Origin: JAXLYX01 sp046351215
Lineage (GTDB): Bacteria > Myxococcota_A > Polyangia > Polyangiales > Houyiibacteriaceae
Direction of reading: 5' to 3'
Assembly: GCA_046351215.1 (NCBI GenBank)
Contig: JAXLYX010000013.1
Coordinates: 175,888 to 239,887 of the forward strand
Length of the DNA stretch: 64,000 nucleotides
Position numbers and translations under genes: made by a program
In this document: piece by piece, positions 27,743 through 36,307 of the stretch
Numbering within the stretch: the first letter of the stretch is position 1
How the letters are laid out: the number at the start of each line of letters is the position of its first letter
Notes under the pieces: generated by a model
Seen by the model: only the letters and a program-made list of their open reading frames with translations
Databases searched by the model: none
Told to the model about the DNA's origin: nothing

Positions 27743-28429
27743 ATGCGCTACGAGCTCAAGGACAAGCCGGACTTCAGCGTCGTGCACGTGGCCTTCGACC
27801 AGGCGGGCGAAGCGCTCGTCGTCGAGTCGAGCTCGATGGTCGCACGCGATCCGGGCATCCAGATGCAGACCTCGATGTCGGGCGGCCTCGGCAGCGCGCT
27901 CAAGCGCAAGCTGCTCGGCGGCGAGAGCCTCTTCCAGAACACCTTCACGGCGACGGCGCCCGGCCAGACGATCTGGCTCGCGCCCGCGCCCGAGGGCGAT
28001 CTCGAGGTGCTCGAGCTGAACGGCCAGATGCCGATCTTCCTCAACTCGGGCGCGTTCCTCGCCGCGGGCAGCGGCGTGAAGCTCGACACGCAATGGGGAG
28101 GCGCGAAGGGCTTCTTCAGCGGCACGGGCTTCTTCCTCCTGCGCGCCGACGGCCAGGGCCCGCTCTTCTTCAGCGCGTACGGCGGCATCCACGCGATCGA
28201 CGTCGGACCCGGCGGGTACATCTGCGACACGGGCAGCATCGTCGGCTTCACCGGCGGGCTGCAGTACCAGGTGCAGAAGGTCGGTGGCCTCAAGAGCCTA
28301 TTCTTTTCGGGCGAAGGCCTCGTCTGCCGCTTCTCGGGGCAGGGAAGGCTCTGGGTCAGCACGCGCAGCCCGGCCTCGCTCGCGGCGTTCCTCCATCCGT
28401 TCCGACGGGTCGAGAGGTCGAACGACTGA
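27743..28429 (+). CDS. AIM24 family protein 3
   Basis: 228 residues. Family marks: GEALVVESSSMVARDPG, LLGGESLFQNTFTATAPG, FLNSGAFLAAGSGVKLDTQWGG, FFSGTGFFLLRADGQGPLFF, YGGIHAIDVGPGGY and FFSGEGLVCRFSGQGRLWVSTRS. Starts 3 bases after the previous stop with GGAGGGAG upstream. The retained YGGIHAID block is shared with protein 1 rather than protein 2, so the order of duplication may be inferred from it. Confidence 0.9.
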   Translation: MRYELKDKPDFSVVHVAFDQAGEALVVESSSMVARDPGIQMQTSMSGGLGSALKRKLLGGESLFQNTFTATAPGQTIWLAPAPEGDLEVLELNGQMPIFLNSGAFLAAGSGVKLDTQWGGAKGFFSGTGFFLLRADGQGPLFFSAYGGIHAIDVGPGGYICDTGSIVGFTGGLQYQVQKVGGLKSLFFSGEGLVCRFSGQGRLWVSTRSPASLAAFLHPFRRVERSND

Positions 28430-28516
28430 GCGGGTCCGCCGGGGCGGCTCACCTGCCGCTACGGCACGTCGAACACACCGTCACGGCCACACGAGGGATC
28501 CCCATCCGGGGGTTTG

Positions 28517-28545
28517 TTGCGGTACCGTCCGCCTGGGCGTAAGAA
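28517..28545 (+). promoter_or_regulatory. Candidate promoter of the outer-membrane gene
   Basis: TTGCGG (28517-28522) and TAAGAA (28540-28545) with a 17-base spacer, about 65 bases before the ATG at 28611. Reasonable sigma70 shape for a high-GC genome; untested. Confidence 0.4.
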
Positions 28546-28610
28546 CGCCACGCACGGGTGTAGAACGTGTTCCACGCACCGTCCGCATCCGTTTCAAGGA
28601 GAGGTTGAAG

Positions 28611-29630
28611 ATGTCCCGCAACGGAACGACTCTCGCGCTGATCGCGTCGGCCCTGGTCCTCGGAACGACCGGGCTCGCAGCCGCTCAGTCGAACGAGCCC
28701 GCACCGGCGGCGGCGAACACGTACTCGAACGAGCCCGCGGCGGACGCGGAGCCCGAAGAGAACGACGACACCTTCGCCACCTCGGACACGACCGTCGAAG
28801 AGGACGACCGCTCGTTCAACGAGGGTCGGCCCATCGTCGAGGCGCACCACTACCCGCTGCGCTACATCGACCGTCCGCTGAACCTCCACAAGAAGATGAT
28901 CCGGCTCGACGGCAGCCTGCAGGTGCAGGGCTTGCCGAACACCTCGGACACGGGCTTCGGCGTGGCGCTCGGCGGAGCGGTCGCGTTCTCGAACAGCTTC
29001 GAGGTCGGCCTCTCGTCGTACCGCCTGAACGGCTACTCCTGGGTCACGAACAACCCGGGCGGTGCGGGCCTCTTCCCGTATCGGTTCCAGCCGAGCGGTC
29101 AGTTCGGCGACATCGCGATCTACGGTCGCTACCGCATCGTGAACTCGTCGGACTTCTGCTTCTCGTTCGACATGGCGGTCGTGATCCCGACGGATTCGTC
29201 GTCGAACTGGCACATGCACGTGTCCGCCCCGATCCGCGCCCGTCTCGCGCCGCGGTTCAACATCGACGCGTCCTTCGAGATCGATCTCTCGTTCGCCGAG
29301 CAGAGCGTCTCGACGGTGACGGGCACGACGACCGAGGAGACGAAGCTCTACTTCTACCTGCCCGTCGCGGGCGTGCTCCAGCTCCACGACCAGCTCTGGC
29401 TCGCGGGGCGCTCGGGTCTCTTCCTGCCGCGCGGCTCCTTCGACGACTTCTTCATGCCGCTCACGTTCGACCTCGGCTACACGGTCGCGAAGCGGGACCG
29501 CGCGCCGCTCCTCGACATCGTGGCGACGTTCGGCTGGCCGTACCTGCTCACGCCGGGCGCGACCACCGACACGGTCAACGGCAACATCTGGATCGCGCAG
29601 CTCGGGCTGAACGGCTACTTCCAGCTCTGA
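28611..29630 (+). CDS. Predicted outer-membrane beta-barrel protein
   Basis: 339 residues with a clear Sec signal peptide ending in GLAAAQS (cleavage after about residue 25). A short acidic linker (about 30-70, rich in Glu/Asp/Ala/Thr) is followed by repeated amphipathic strands (IRLDGSLQVQG, FGVALGGAVAFSNSFEVGLSSYRL, FGDIAIYGRYRIV, and so on) and a C-terminal strand GNIWIAQLGLNGYFQL, typical of a barrel although the last residue is Leu, not Phe. Probably a porin-like or structural envelope protein. AAGGAGAGG precedes the ATG. A strong hairpin follows at 29674. Family not recognised. Confidence 0.75.
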   Translation: MSRNGTTLALIASALVLGTTGLAAAQSNEPAPAAANTYSNEPAADAEPEENDDTFATSDTTVEEDDRSFNEGRPIVEAHHYPLRYIDRPLNLHKKMIRLDGSLQVQGLPNTSDTGFGVALGGAVAFSNSFEVGLSSYRLNGYSWVTNNPGGAGLFPYRFQPSGQFGDIAIYGRYRIVNSSDFCFSFDMAVVIPTDSSSNWHMHVSAPIRARLAPRFNIDASFEIDLSFAEQSVSTVTGTTTEETKLYFYLPVAGVLQLHDQLWLAGRSGLFLPRGSFDDFFMPLTFDLGYTVAKRDRAPLLDIVATFGWPYLLTPGATTDTVNGNIWIAQLGLNGYFQL

Positions 29631-29673
29631 GCCCCGGGCGGGCCGCGCGCCCGCCTCGAGCGACCCCGATCCG

Positions 29674-29697
29674 GCCCGGGAGCCCCCGCTCCCGGGC
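29674..29697 (+). terminator. Terminator hairpin after the outer-membrane gene
   Basis: gcccgggagc and gctcccgggc form a perfect 10-base stem with a CCCC loop, followed by ttcgtcgttcc. The T tract is imperfect. It is 44 bases past the stop. Confidence 0.7.
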
Positions 29698-29971
29698 TTC
29701 GTCGTTCCGTCCCGGGCCTCCTCCGCGAACGGGGACGGATCCGGCATCTGCGCCCTACTGGCGTTCCCGCGAGAATCGACTTACCGTAGGCGGGTTCTGT
29801 TCGTTTCGGGACCCCTGGGCAGCCCTGGGCATCGCGACACGATCGGACATCGCGGGTGGCCCGCGGTGATCCCCTGCTGGCGATGCGGCTCGATCGGCGG
29901 AGTGGGAGTTTGGAGGGCGACGCGCGTTTCCCGGCGTCGCTCGCGAGTGCGAGCCGGACCGAGAGACGAGC
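29698..29971. other. Upstream region of the RNA-binding protein gene
   Basis: About 270 bases without a supported gene. A long untranslated leader is possible, as for cold-shock-type RRM genes, but no -10/-35 pair stands out. Confidence 0.3.
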
Positions 29972-30520
29972 ATGAGCAACCGCATCTACGTGGGCAACCT
30001 CCCCTTCACCGCGACGACCGAGTCGATTCGCGAAGCGTTTTCGGAGTCTGGCGAGGTGACCGACGTCCACGTGGTCATGGACCGCGCCACGGGCCGTTCG
30101 CGCGGCTTCGCCTTCGTGACGATGGCGACGGAAGAGCAGGCCAAGGCCGCCATCGAGCGCTTCGATGGCCAGAACTTCGACGGCCGTCCCCTCCGCGTGA
30201 ACGAGGCCGAGGCGCGTCCCCCCCGTCGTGAGGGCGGCGGCGGCTTCGGCGGCGGCGGCGGTGGTGGCTTCGGCGGCGGCGGCGGCGGTGGTCGCGGCGG
30301 CTACGGCGGCGGCGGCGGTGGTCGCGGCGGCTACGGCGGTGGCGGCGGCGGCGGTCGCGGCGGCTACGGCGGTGGCGGCGGCGGCGGTGGCCGTGGCGGC
30401 TACGGCGGCGGCGGCGGTGGTCGCGGCGGCTACGGCGACGACCGCGGTGGCGGTGGCGGCGGCTACGGCGACGACCGTGGCGGCTACGGCGGCCGTCGCG
30501 GCGGTCGCGGCGACCGCTGA
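29972..30520 (+). CDS. RRM RNA-binding protein with Gly/Arg/Tyr-rich tail
   Basis: 182 residues. Residues 1-82 form one RNA recognition motif: RNP2 IYVGNLPF (5-12) and RNP1 RGFAFVTM (44-51), with conserved aromatics for base stacking. The remaining 100 residues are low-complexity repeats of GGYGGGGGGR and GGYGDDRGG type, like the RGG tails of eukaryotic glycine-rich RNA-binding proteins. It likely binds single-stranded RNA; the tail may drive condensate formation or add affinity. Small RRM proteins of this type occur in cyanobacteria and Myxococcota, often cold-responsive. A hairpin plus T-rich run follows. Confidence 0.92.
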   Translation: MSNRIYVGNLPFTATTESIREAFSESGEVTDVHVVMDRATGRSRGFAFVTMATEEQAKAAIERFDGQNFDGRPLRVNEAEARPPRREGGGGFGGGGGGGFGGGGGGGRGGYGGGGGGRGGYGGGGGGGRGGYGGGGGGGGRGGYGGGGGGRGGYGDDRGGGGGGYGDDRGGYGGRRGGRGDR

Positions 30521-30553
30521 GCTCGGGCTCCTCGGGGAGCCTTCGCATGCAGG

Positions 30554-30596
30554 ACGCGCTCTCGGGCCCTCGGCCCCAGGGCGCGTTTTCGTTTTC
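30554..30596 (+). terminator. Probable terminator after the RRM gene
   Basis: acgcgc (30554-30559) pairs with gcgcgt (30581-30586), with an inner CCCT/AGGG pairing, then ttttcgtttt. It lies 33 bases past the stop. Confidence 0.6.
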
Positions 30597-30623
30597 GGCG
30601 GGTGGATCGACCGGAGGAGAAGC

Positions 30624-31523
30624 GTGACGAGGATGGTCCGGATCTCGGTGCAGGTGACGGCGTCGCGCGCGGGGCTCGCCGAGGAGGCGGCCTATGCGAC
30701 CGGGGTGCAGGGGATCGAGGTCGTCGACGAAGAGGTCGGCGCGCCGGCGGGACGGGTGATCGTCCGCCTGTACCTGCCCTCCGGAGACGAGGCGGAGCGA
30801 GCCGCGAGGACGCTGCGGACGGCGCTGCCCAAGGCGCGGCTCGCGATCGAGCCCGTCGAGGACGCGTCGGCTCCGAGGCGGTCGCGGAGGCTCGGGCGGC
30901 GCTTCCTCGTCGTCGGGGAGGCCATGGCGACGAAGCGGGCGGGGGGACGCATCGAGCTCGTGCTCGAGGGCGCGCGTGCGTTCGGGGACGGCTTCCATCC
31001 GACGACGCGGCTCGCGGTGCAGGCGATCGAATCGCTCTACGAGAAGGGCCGATTCCGTCGCGTGCTCGACGTGGGGACGGGCACGGGCGTGCTCGCGCTC
31101 GTGGCGGCGGAGCTCGGCGCGCGCGAGGTCGTCGCGACCGACGTCGATCCGCTCGCGCGCGAGGCGGCGCGGAAGGCCGTCGCGCGACACGGGATGCGCG
31201 CGCGGATCTCCGTCCGGGCCCGGATGCCGCGGGAGGGCTACGACCTCGTGGTCGCGAACCTCTACCGCGAGCTCCTCGTCTCGATGGCGGGCGAGCTCGC
31301 CTCGCGGGTGGCGGAGGGCGGCGTGCTCGTCCTCTCGGGCTTCGCCTCGACCTCGTCGCGCGAGGTCGCGCGGGCCTTCGAGGCCGAGGGCCTCGGGAGA
31401 CGCGCGCGGGCCTCGCGCGAGGGGTGGGGGCTGCTCGTGCTCGAGCGGCCGCGGCGCGCGACCTCGCGATCGCGAGCCGCTCCGGCGAACCGCCGGCTCA
31501 GTAGTGCGAAGCGGTCGGGGTGA
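30624..31523 (+). CDS. prmA: Ribosomal protein L11 methyltransferase-like protein
   Basis: 299 residues from a GTG at 30624, chosen because GGAGGA lies five bases upstream; the ATG at 30633 is an alternative. An N-terminal ferredoxin-like region (VRISVQVTASRAGLAEEAAY) is followed by the class I SAM methyltransferase core: GDGFHPTTRL (PrmA-type substrate loop), VLDVGTGTGVLALVAAELGA (SAM-binding motif I), VVATDVDPLA (acidic motif II) and VVANLYRELL (catalytic NxxxE-like region). Known PrmA trimethylates L11 in the cytoplasm. The C-terminal 25 residues are basic and unusual. Its end overlaps the convergent TPR gene by 26 bases. Confidence 0.8.
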   Translation: MTRMVRISVQVTASRAGLAEEAAYATGVQGIEVVDEEVGAPAGRVIVRLYLPSGDEAERAARTLRTALPKARLAIEPVEDASAPRRSRRLGRRFLVVGEAMATKRAGGRIELVLEGARAFGDGFHPTTRLAVQAIESLYEKGRFRRVLDVGTGTGVLALVAAELGAREVVATDVDPLAREAARKAVARHGMRARISVRARMPREGYDLVVANLYRELLVSMAGELASRVAEGGVLVLSGFASTSSREVARAFEAEGLGRRARASREGWGLLVLERPRRATSRSRAAPANRRLSSAKRSG

Positions 31524-33198
31524 GGTCGGCGCGGCTCCACGCGGCGTGGAATTCGCGCTCGGCGGCGGCGGCCTCGGCCTCGTGGCCCTGGCCCCGGAGG
31601 GCTTGGGCGAGCCCGAGATAGGACCAGCCGTTGTCCGGATGGATGCGCAGGTCCTCTCGGTAGACCTGCTCGGCGTCGCGGTAGCGACGGAACACGATCA
31701 ACGCGTGGCCGAGGTAGTGCCGCGTCGGCAAGAGCCAATCGGGCGGCTCGTCGTAGACGAGCGCGTCCTCGGCCGCGACGGCCTCGCGCAGGAGCCGGGG
31801 CGCCTCGTTGCGATGGCGCTCGTGCTCGGCGATCAGGCCGGCGAGGAGGGCATGCGGCACGGCGAGCACGGCGCGCGCGGAATTCGTGAACTGACGTGCG
31901 TCCGCCGGCACGCGGAGCACCGCGGCCTCGAACGAGGCCTGCTCGGCGCGAGCGTTCTCGACATCGCCCTTGCCGAGGCGCGCGACGGCACGTGCGAAGT
32001 GATGCACGGCGAGCGCGAAGGGGAGATCCTCGGGCGGCGCCGCTTCGTCGAGCGCCGCGTCCCAGCGACCGAAGCGCACGAGCACGAGGATCGGGTAGTC
32101 GAGCACTCCGTCGAAGCCGGGCATCTGACGGAACATCTCGAGCGGCGTGGTCGCCACCATGTCCCGCGCGGCCGTGAGCGCCTCGGCGCTCCTTCCCTCC
32201 ATCATCGCGGCGGCCGCGAGGAACTGGAAGTTGTGCGCCACGTACATGCCGTACGCGCCCGGCGGTGGCGCCTGCGCGAGGTAGGTGCGATCCGTCGCGA
32301 TCGCGCGCCGGTTCGCCTCGGCCGCGTCCTCGTAGCGGCCGACGCGGAGGTAGACGTGCGCCGGCATGTGCACGATGTGACCCGCCCCCGGCACGAGGCC
32401 CGGAAGGCGCTCGGCCGACGCGAGCGCACGCTCGGGATGCGCCGAGGCCTCGACGGCGTGGACGTAGAAGTGGTTCGCGCCCGGATGGTCCGGCATGCGC
32501 GCGAGCACGCCCTCGAGCGCGGCGACGAGCTCCTCGGTGCCGGGCTTCGGCGTGCCGTCCGAGGTGTAGAGATCCCAGGGATGCAGATCCATCATCGCCT
32601 CGGCGAAGAGCGTCGCGGCGTCGAGATCGTCGGGGAAGCTCCGCATCGCCTCGCGCATCGCGTCCGCGTAGGCCTGGTCGAGCGCCGCGCGCCCCTCGGC
32701 CGTGTCCGGAGGCGTCTCGGCGTAGCGGCGCGCGAGCGCGTCGATCAGCGCACGCTCGTCGGGCGTCGCCGCGTCTCGGTGGGCGAGCGCCCGCCGGAGG
32801 CTCGCGTAGGCCGCGGACTGCGCCTCCGCGGAGGCCGGCATGTTGATGTTCGGACCGAGCGTCAGCGCGGCGCCCCAGGCGCACATCGCGCAGCTCGGAT
32901 CGAAGACGGCCGCCTGCTCGAACGAGCGCAGCGCCTCGTCGTGGTTGAAGGAGTAGTAGAAGCGGAGCCCCTGATCGAAGTAGCGCTGCGCTTCCGGCGA
33001 GGACGTCGTGATCGCGCGGTGGTAGGTGCCGAGATCGTCGTAGAGACGCTCCGTCGGGACGATCGGCGGCGGCGCATGCGTCACCTCCGCGACCGTCGTC
33101 GCGGGCGCGCGCGGCGGCGGGCTCGCCGCATGACTGCAGGCGTGGAGACTCGAGCAGGCGACGATCGCCAGCACGAGGGGTCGGATCCTCGAGGCCAT
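31498..33198 (-). CDS. TPR-repeat lipoprotein
   Basis: 566 residues. Signal with lipobox LHAC (C21), so it is probably anchored in the envelope. The rest is a helical solenoid: AQRYFDQGLRFYYSFNHDEALRSFEQAAVFDPSCAMCAWG is a clear TPR pair, and others follow through to GWSYLGLAQALRGQGHEAEAAAAEREF at the C-terminus. The middle has a conserved-looking segment HPGANHFYVHAVEASAHPERAL and GHIVHMPAHVYLRVGRYEDAAEAN, seen in a widespread family of TPR proteins of unknown role. Monocistronic; GGGAGGA lies upstream of the start. Confidence 0.85.
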   Translation of the reverse strand: MASRIRPLVLAIVACSSLHACSHAASPPPRAPATTVAEVTHAPPPIVPTERLYDDLGTYHRAITTSSPEAQRYFDQGLRFYYSFNHDEALRSFEQAAVFDPSCAMCAWGAALTLGPNINMPASAEAQSAAYASLRRALAHRDAATPDERALIDALARRYAETPPDTAEGRAALDQAYADAMREAMRSFPDDLDAATLFAEAMMDLHPWDLYTSDGTPKPGTEELVAALEGVLARMPDHPGANHFYVHAVEASAHPERALASAERLPGLVPGAGHIVHMPAHVYLRVGRYEDAAEANRRAIATDRTYLAQAPPPGAYGMYVAHNFQFLAAAAMMEGRSAEALTAARDMVATTPLEMFRQMPGFDGVLDYPILVLVRFGRWDAALDEAAPPEDLPFALAVHHFARAVARLGKGDVENARAEQASFEAAVLRVPADARQFTNSARAVLAVPHALLAGLIAEHERHRNEAPRLLREAVAAEDALVYDEPPDWLLPTRHYLGHALIVFRRYRDAEQVYREDLRIHPDNGWSYLGLAQALRGQGHEAEAAAAEREFHAAWSRADLTPTASHY

Positions 33199-33320
33199 GT
33201 GCTCCTCCCTTCGCGGGACGGAAGCCGATGCGATCGTCGCCCCCCGGCAGACGATCGCGCCGTCACGGCATCCGCGAACACCTACATCCTACGACCTGCA
33301 ACCGATCCCGTCGTGTCCGC

Positions 33321-34970
33321 TCATGGGGAGGGCGCGTAGCGCGCGCGGAGCTCCTTCTTGAGGAGCTTCCCGTAGGCGCTGCGCGGGAGGGCGTCGACGA
33401 CCTCGAAGCGGTGCGGGACCTTCGCCGGCGAGAGCCGACGCTTCGCACGGGCGCGCGCGGCCTCGGGATCGAAGCCGGGGCCCGAAGGCACGACGACGGC
33501 GACGAGGGCCTCGCCCCACTCGCGATCGGGCACGCCGATGACGGCGACCTCCTCGATGGCCGGGTCCTCCTCGAGCACGCGCTCGACCTCGGCCGGATAG
33601 ACGTTCACGCCGCCGCTGATCACGAGATCGCGCGCACGGCCCGCGAGGTAGAGGTAACCGTCGGCGTCGAGCCGACCGAGATCCTCGACCGTCGTGTAGC
33701 CCGCCTTCTTCGTCTCGTCCGTGGCGCGCGAGTCGCCGAGGTAGCCGAGCATGCCCTGCTCGTTGCGCACCCCGATGAGGCCGACCTCGCCGGGCGGGAG
33801 CTCCTCGCCGTCCTTCCCGAGGATCGCGATCGTCTGACCTCCGATCGAGCGGCCGACGCTCGCGGGCCTCGCGAGCATCTCGTCCCCGCGGATCAACGTG
33901 ACCCAGCCGAGCTCGGTCGCGCCGTAGAAGTCGAAGACCGACGTCGCCCCGAAGCGACGGATCGCCGCGTGGCGCAGGTCCTCGCCGAATTCCGCCGAGC
34001 CGCAGATCAGGGCCCGGAGCTCGGGCGTCGGATTCTTCCGATGCAGCTCCGGCGGCAGCTCGAGGATCCGCTTCAGCGTCGTCGGCACGAGGAAGAGGCT
34101 GTTCACCCGCTCCTTCGAGAGCATCTCGAGCGTGCGCTTCGCGTCGAAGCGGGGCTCGAGGTAGAGGGTGCCGGCGATCGCGGAGTGGATCAGCGAGAGT
34201 CCCTGCGGCGCGATGTGGTGGAGCGGCGCGACGACGAGGTGCTTGTCGCCGAAGCGGAGCGAGAGCCGTTCGAGCACGCGCGCGAGCTCGAGCGGACCGA
34301 AGACCGCGAAGTCGCGCGCGGCCGCCTTCGGTGCGCCCGTGGTGCCCGAGGTGAAGACGACGCTCTCGCCCCGATGGCGCGAGGGCTCGGGGAACGTGGG
34401 GCTCCCGTCGGCGCGGAGGGCCTCGTAGGAGAGCTCGCCTCTCCCGGGCTTCGCCGGCTCGGTGACGACGACCTTCACCGAGGCATCGGCGGCGGCGAGC
34501 TTGCGGGCGGCGTCGAGCGTCGCCTCCGAAGCGACGACGAGGCCGACGTCGGCTCGCTTCGCCATGTGGGCGAGCTCCTCGGCCGTGACGTGCCCCCCCG
34601 CATGCACGACGCGCAGGCCCACCCGGATCGCGGCGAACCAGAGCACGACGTATTCGGTGCGGTTCTCGAGCGCGATCGCGAGCGAGCGCCTCCCGTCGCC
34701 GAGGCGATGCCGGAGGGCGTTCGCGACGCGGTTGATCTCCTCGTCGGCGTCCCGGTAGGTGAGCGCCCGATGCGCGTCGACGATCGCGAGGCGCCTCGGA
34801 TGCGCGGCGGCGTACATCGCGTGGAGCGTCCGGGCGCTGAGGCCGCGGCGGATCGCCGTCGGGAGCGCGAGCGGACCGAGCGGGAGCACGTCGGAGAGGA
34901 AGCGGGTGCCGTGGATCACCCGCAGGAGGCGGGCGGCCTCCTCCGCGAGGCCGGCGAACATCTCGTTCAT
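33321..34970 (-). CDS. Acyl-CoA synthetase / AMP-binding enzyme
   Basis: 549 residues. Adenylates a carboxylic acid and transfers it to CoA. Motifs in order: VVFTSGTTGAPKAA (AMP-binding P-loop, about 180), VVAPLHHIAPQGLSL, the adenine-binding FDFYGATELGWVT, the hinge YLYLAGRARDLVISGGVNVYPAEVE, and the C-terminal catalytic Lys in PRSAYGKLLKKELR. The N-terminal 40 residues look like a membrane-interacting helix of long-chain-type enzymes. ATG at 34970 overlaps the stop of the preceding gene (ATGA), so it is last in a four-gene minus-strand operon. Acyl chain unknown. Confidence 0.92.
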   Translation of the reverse strand: MNEMFAGLAEEAARLLRVIHGTRFLSDVLPLGPLALPTAIRRGLSARTLHAMYAAAHPRRLAIVDAHRALTYRDADEEINRVANALRHRLGDGRRSLAIALENRTEYVVLWFAAIRVGLRVVHAGGHVTAEELAHMAKRADVGLVVASEATLDAARKLAAADASVKVVVTEPAKPGRGELSYEALRADGSPTFPEPSRHRGESVVFTSGTTGAPKAAARDFAVFGPLELARVLERLSLRFGDKHLVVAPLHHIAPQGLSLIHSAIAGTLYLEPRFDAKRTLEMLSKERVNSLFLVPTTLKRILELPPELHRKNPTPELRALICGSAEFGEDLRHAAIRRFGATSVFDFYGATELGWVTLIRGDEMLARPASVGRSIGGQTIAILGKDGEELPPGEVGLIGVRNEQGMLGYLGDSRATDETKKAGYTTVEDLGRLDADGYLYLAGRARDLVISGGVNVYPAEVERVLEEDPAIEEVAVIGVPDREWGEALVAVVVPSGPGFDPEAARARAKRRLSPAKVPHRFEVVDALPRSAYGKLLKKELRARYAPSP

Positions 34971-35413
34971 GCGCCTTCGATGCGCTCGAAGAGGACGACG
35001 GGCAAGGGGCGCGCGGTGACCCGCTGGTAGCGCTCCCACATCGGGTTGATCCGCTGGCCCATCACCCAGAGCCGCTCGCGCTCCTCGCCCTCGGCGAGGC
35101 GCGCCCGGGCCTCGAAGACGTGCCGTCCCACGCGCAGCCGGGCGATCGGGTGGACCTGCAGGTTCTTCCACCACTGCGGATCGCGTCGCGCCCCCCCGTC
35201 GCTGCCGACGACGACGTACGAGCGCCCGTCCTCGAAGTAGACGAGGGGCGTCGTCCGCCATTGGCCGCTCTTCCGGCCCTTGGTGGAGAGCAGGAGCATG
35301 GGCAGGCCCCAATTCGCCCCGACGCGTCCGTCGCTCCGCTCGTAGAGCTCGCGATGGAAGGCGAAGAACGCCTTGAGCGCACGGGCGCGGAGGTGGCGGA
35401 GAGGCGAGGCCAT
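34967..35413 (-). CDS. Deazaflavin-type nitroreductase family protein
   Basis: 148 residues. Pattern of the Ddn/FDOR-B family (split beta-barrel, F420 or flavin binding): GLPMLLLSTKGRKSGQWRTTPLVYFEDG, then YVVVGSDGGARRDPQWWKNLQVHP and the strand VEARARLAEGEER. In mycobacteria, relatives reduce substrates with F420H2; in Myxococcota the cofactor is uncertain. Between LysR (12-base gap) and the acyl-CoA synthetase (4-base overlap) in one operon. Confidence 0.88.
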   Translation of the reverse strand: MASPLRHLRARALKAFFAFHRELYERSDGRVGANWGLPMLLLSTKGRKSGQWRTTPLVYFEDGRSYVVVGSDGGARRDPQWWKNLQVHPIARLRVGRHVFEARARLAEGEERERLWVMGQRINPMWERYQRVTARPLPVVLFERIEGA

Positions 35414-35425
35414 GGTCCCGGGATC

Positions 35426-36295
35426 CTAGGGCCGGAAGGCCCCGGTGAGGAAGTCGATCACGGCGCGCACGCGCGGGCTCGGCTCGATGTCGCGGTGGTA
35501 CGCCAGCCAGACCTCGCGCGGGGCGGGGGGATCGGGGGTCTCGAGGCGCACGAGCGAGGGGTCGCGATCGCCGACGACGGTCGGCGCGAGCCCGATGCCG
35601 AGGCCCTCGCGGATCGCCTCGACGACGGTGGTCACGCCGTTCGAGCGGAGGACGACGCGGCCCTCGGGGCAGCTCGCCGCGAGCCAGTCGTTCTCGGGGC
35701 GGGTCGCACGTCCCTCCATGAACGCGACGAGATCGTGCCCTTCGAAGGAGCTGCCGGGCGCGGGTCGGCCGCGGCGCTCGAGGTAGTCGACCGAGGCGTA
35801 GAGCGCGAGGTCGATGCGGAGGACCTTCCGCGCGACGAGGTCGGGCTCGACCGGGCGTGAGAGACGCAGCGCGACGTCGGCCTCGCGGCGTCCGAGGTCG
35901 AGCCTCCGCTCGGAGCTGCTGAGCACGAGCTCGATGCCGGGATGCCGCTCGCGGAGGGCGGGGAGATGAGGCATCAGGTAGCGCGCCGCGATCGCCTCCG
36001 TGGTCGTGACGTGCACCGTGCCCGCGAGGCGCGGATCGTCCGCGGCCGAGACGCGCGCGAGCGCGAGCGCCTCCTGCTCCATGCGCTCGGCGTGGGGATG
36101 CAGACGAAGGCAGGCCTCCGTCGGCGTCCATCCGTGCGAGGTGCGATCGAAGAGCTTCACGCCGAGGCGCTCCTCGAGCTGCGTGATCCTCCGGCCGACC
36201 GTGGTCGCGTTCGTCTTGAGCGTGCGCGCGGCCGCCGCGAGCGTTCCCGTTCGCTTCACCGCCAGGAGGTGACGGACGTCGTCCCAGTCGAGCAT
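35426..36295 (-). CDS. LysR family transcriptional regulator
   Basis: 289 residues. The N-terminal winged helix-turn-helix is clear: WDDVRHLLAVKRTGTLAAAARTLKTNATTVGRRITQLEERLGVKLFDR (4-51). The rest is a periplasmic-binding-like effector domain with HVTTTEAIAARYLMPHLPALRERHPGIELVL and GRREADVALRLSRP. It resembles the subgroup that acts on neighbouring metabolic genes. It lies inside the operon (12-base gaps on both sides), so it is probably autoregulated; the effector is unknown. Confidence 0.93.
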   Translation of the reverse strand: MLDWDDVRHLLAVKRTGTLAAAARTLKTNATTVGRRITQLEERLGVKLFDRTSHGWTPTEACLRLHPHAERMEQEALALARVSAADDPRLAGTVHVTTTEAIAARYLMPHLPALRERHPGIELVLSSSERRLDLGRREADVALRLSRPVEPDLVARKVLRIDLALYASVDYLERRGRPAPGSSFEGHDLVAFMEGRATRPENDWLAASCPEGRVVLRSNGVTTVVEAIREGLGIGLAPTVVGDRDPSLVRLETPDPPAPREVWLAYHRDIEPSPRVRAVIDFLTGAFRP

Positions 36296-36307
36296 CGCGG
36301 GTGCATG

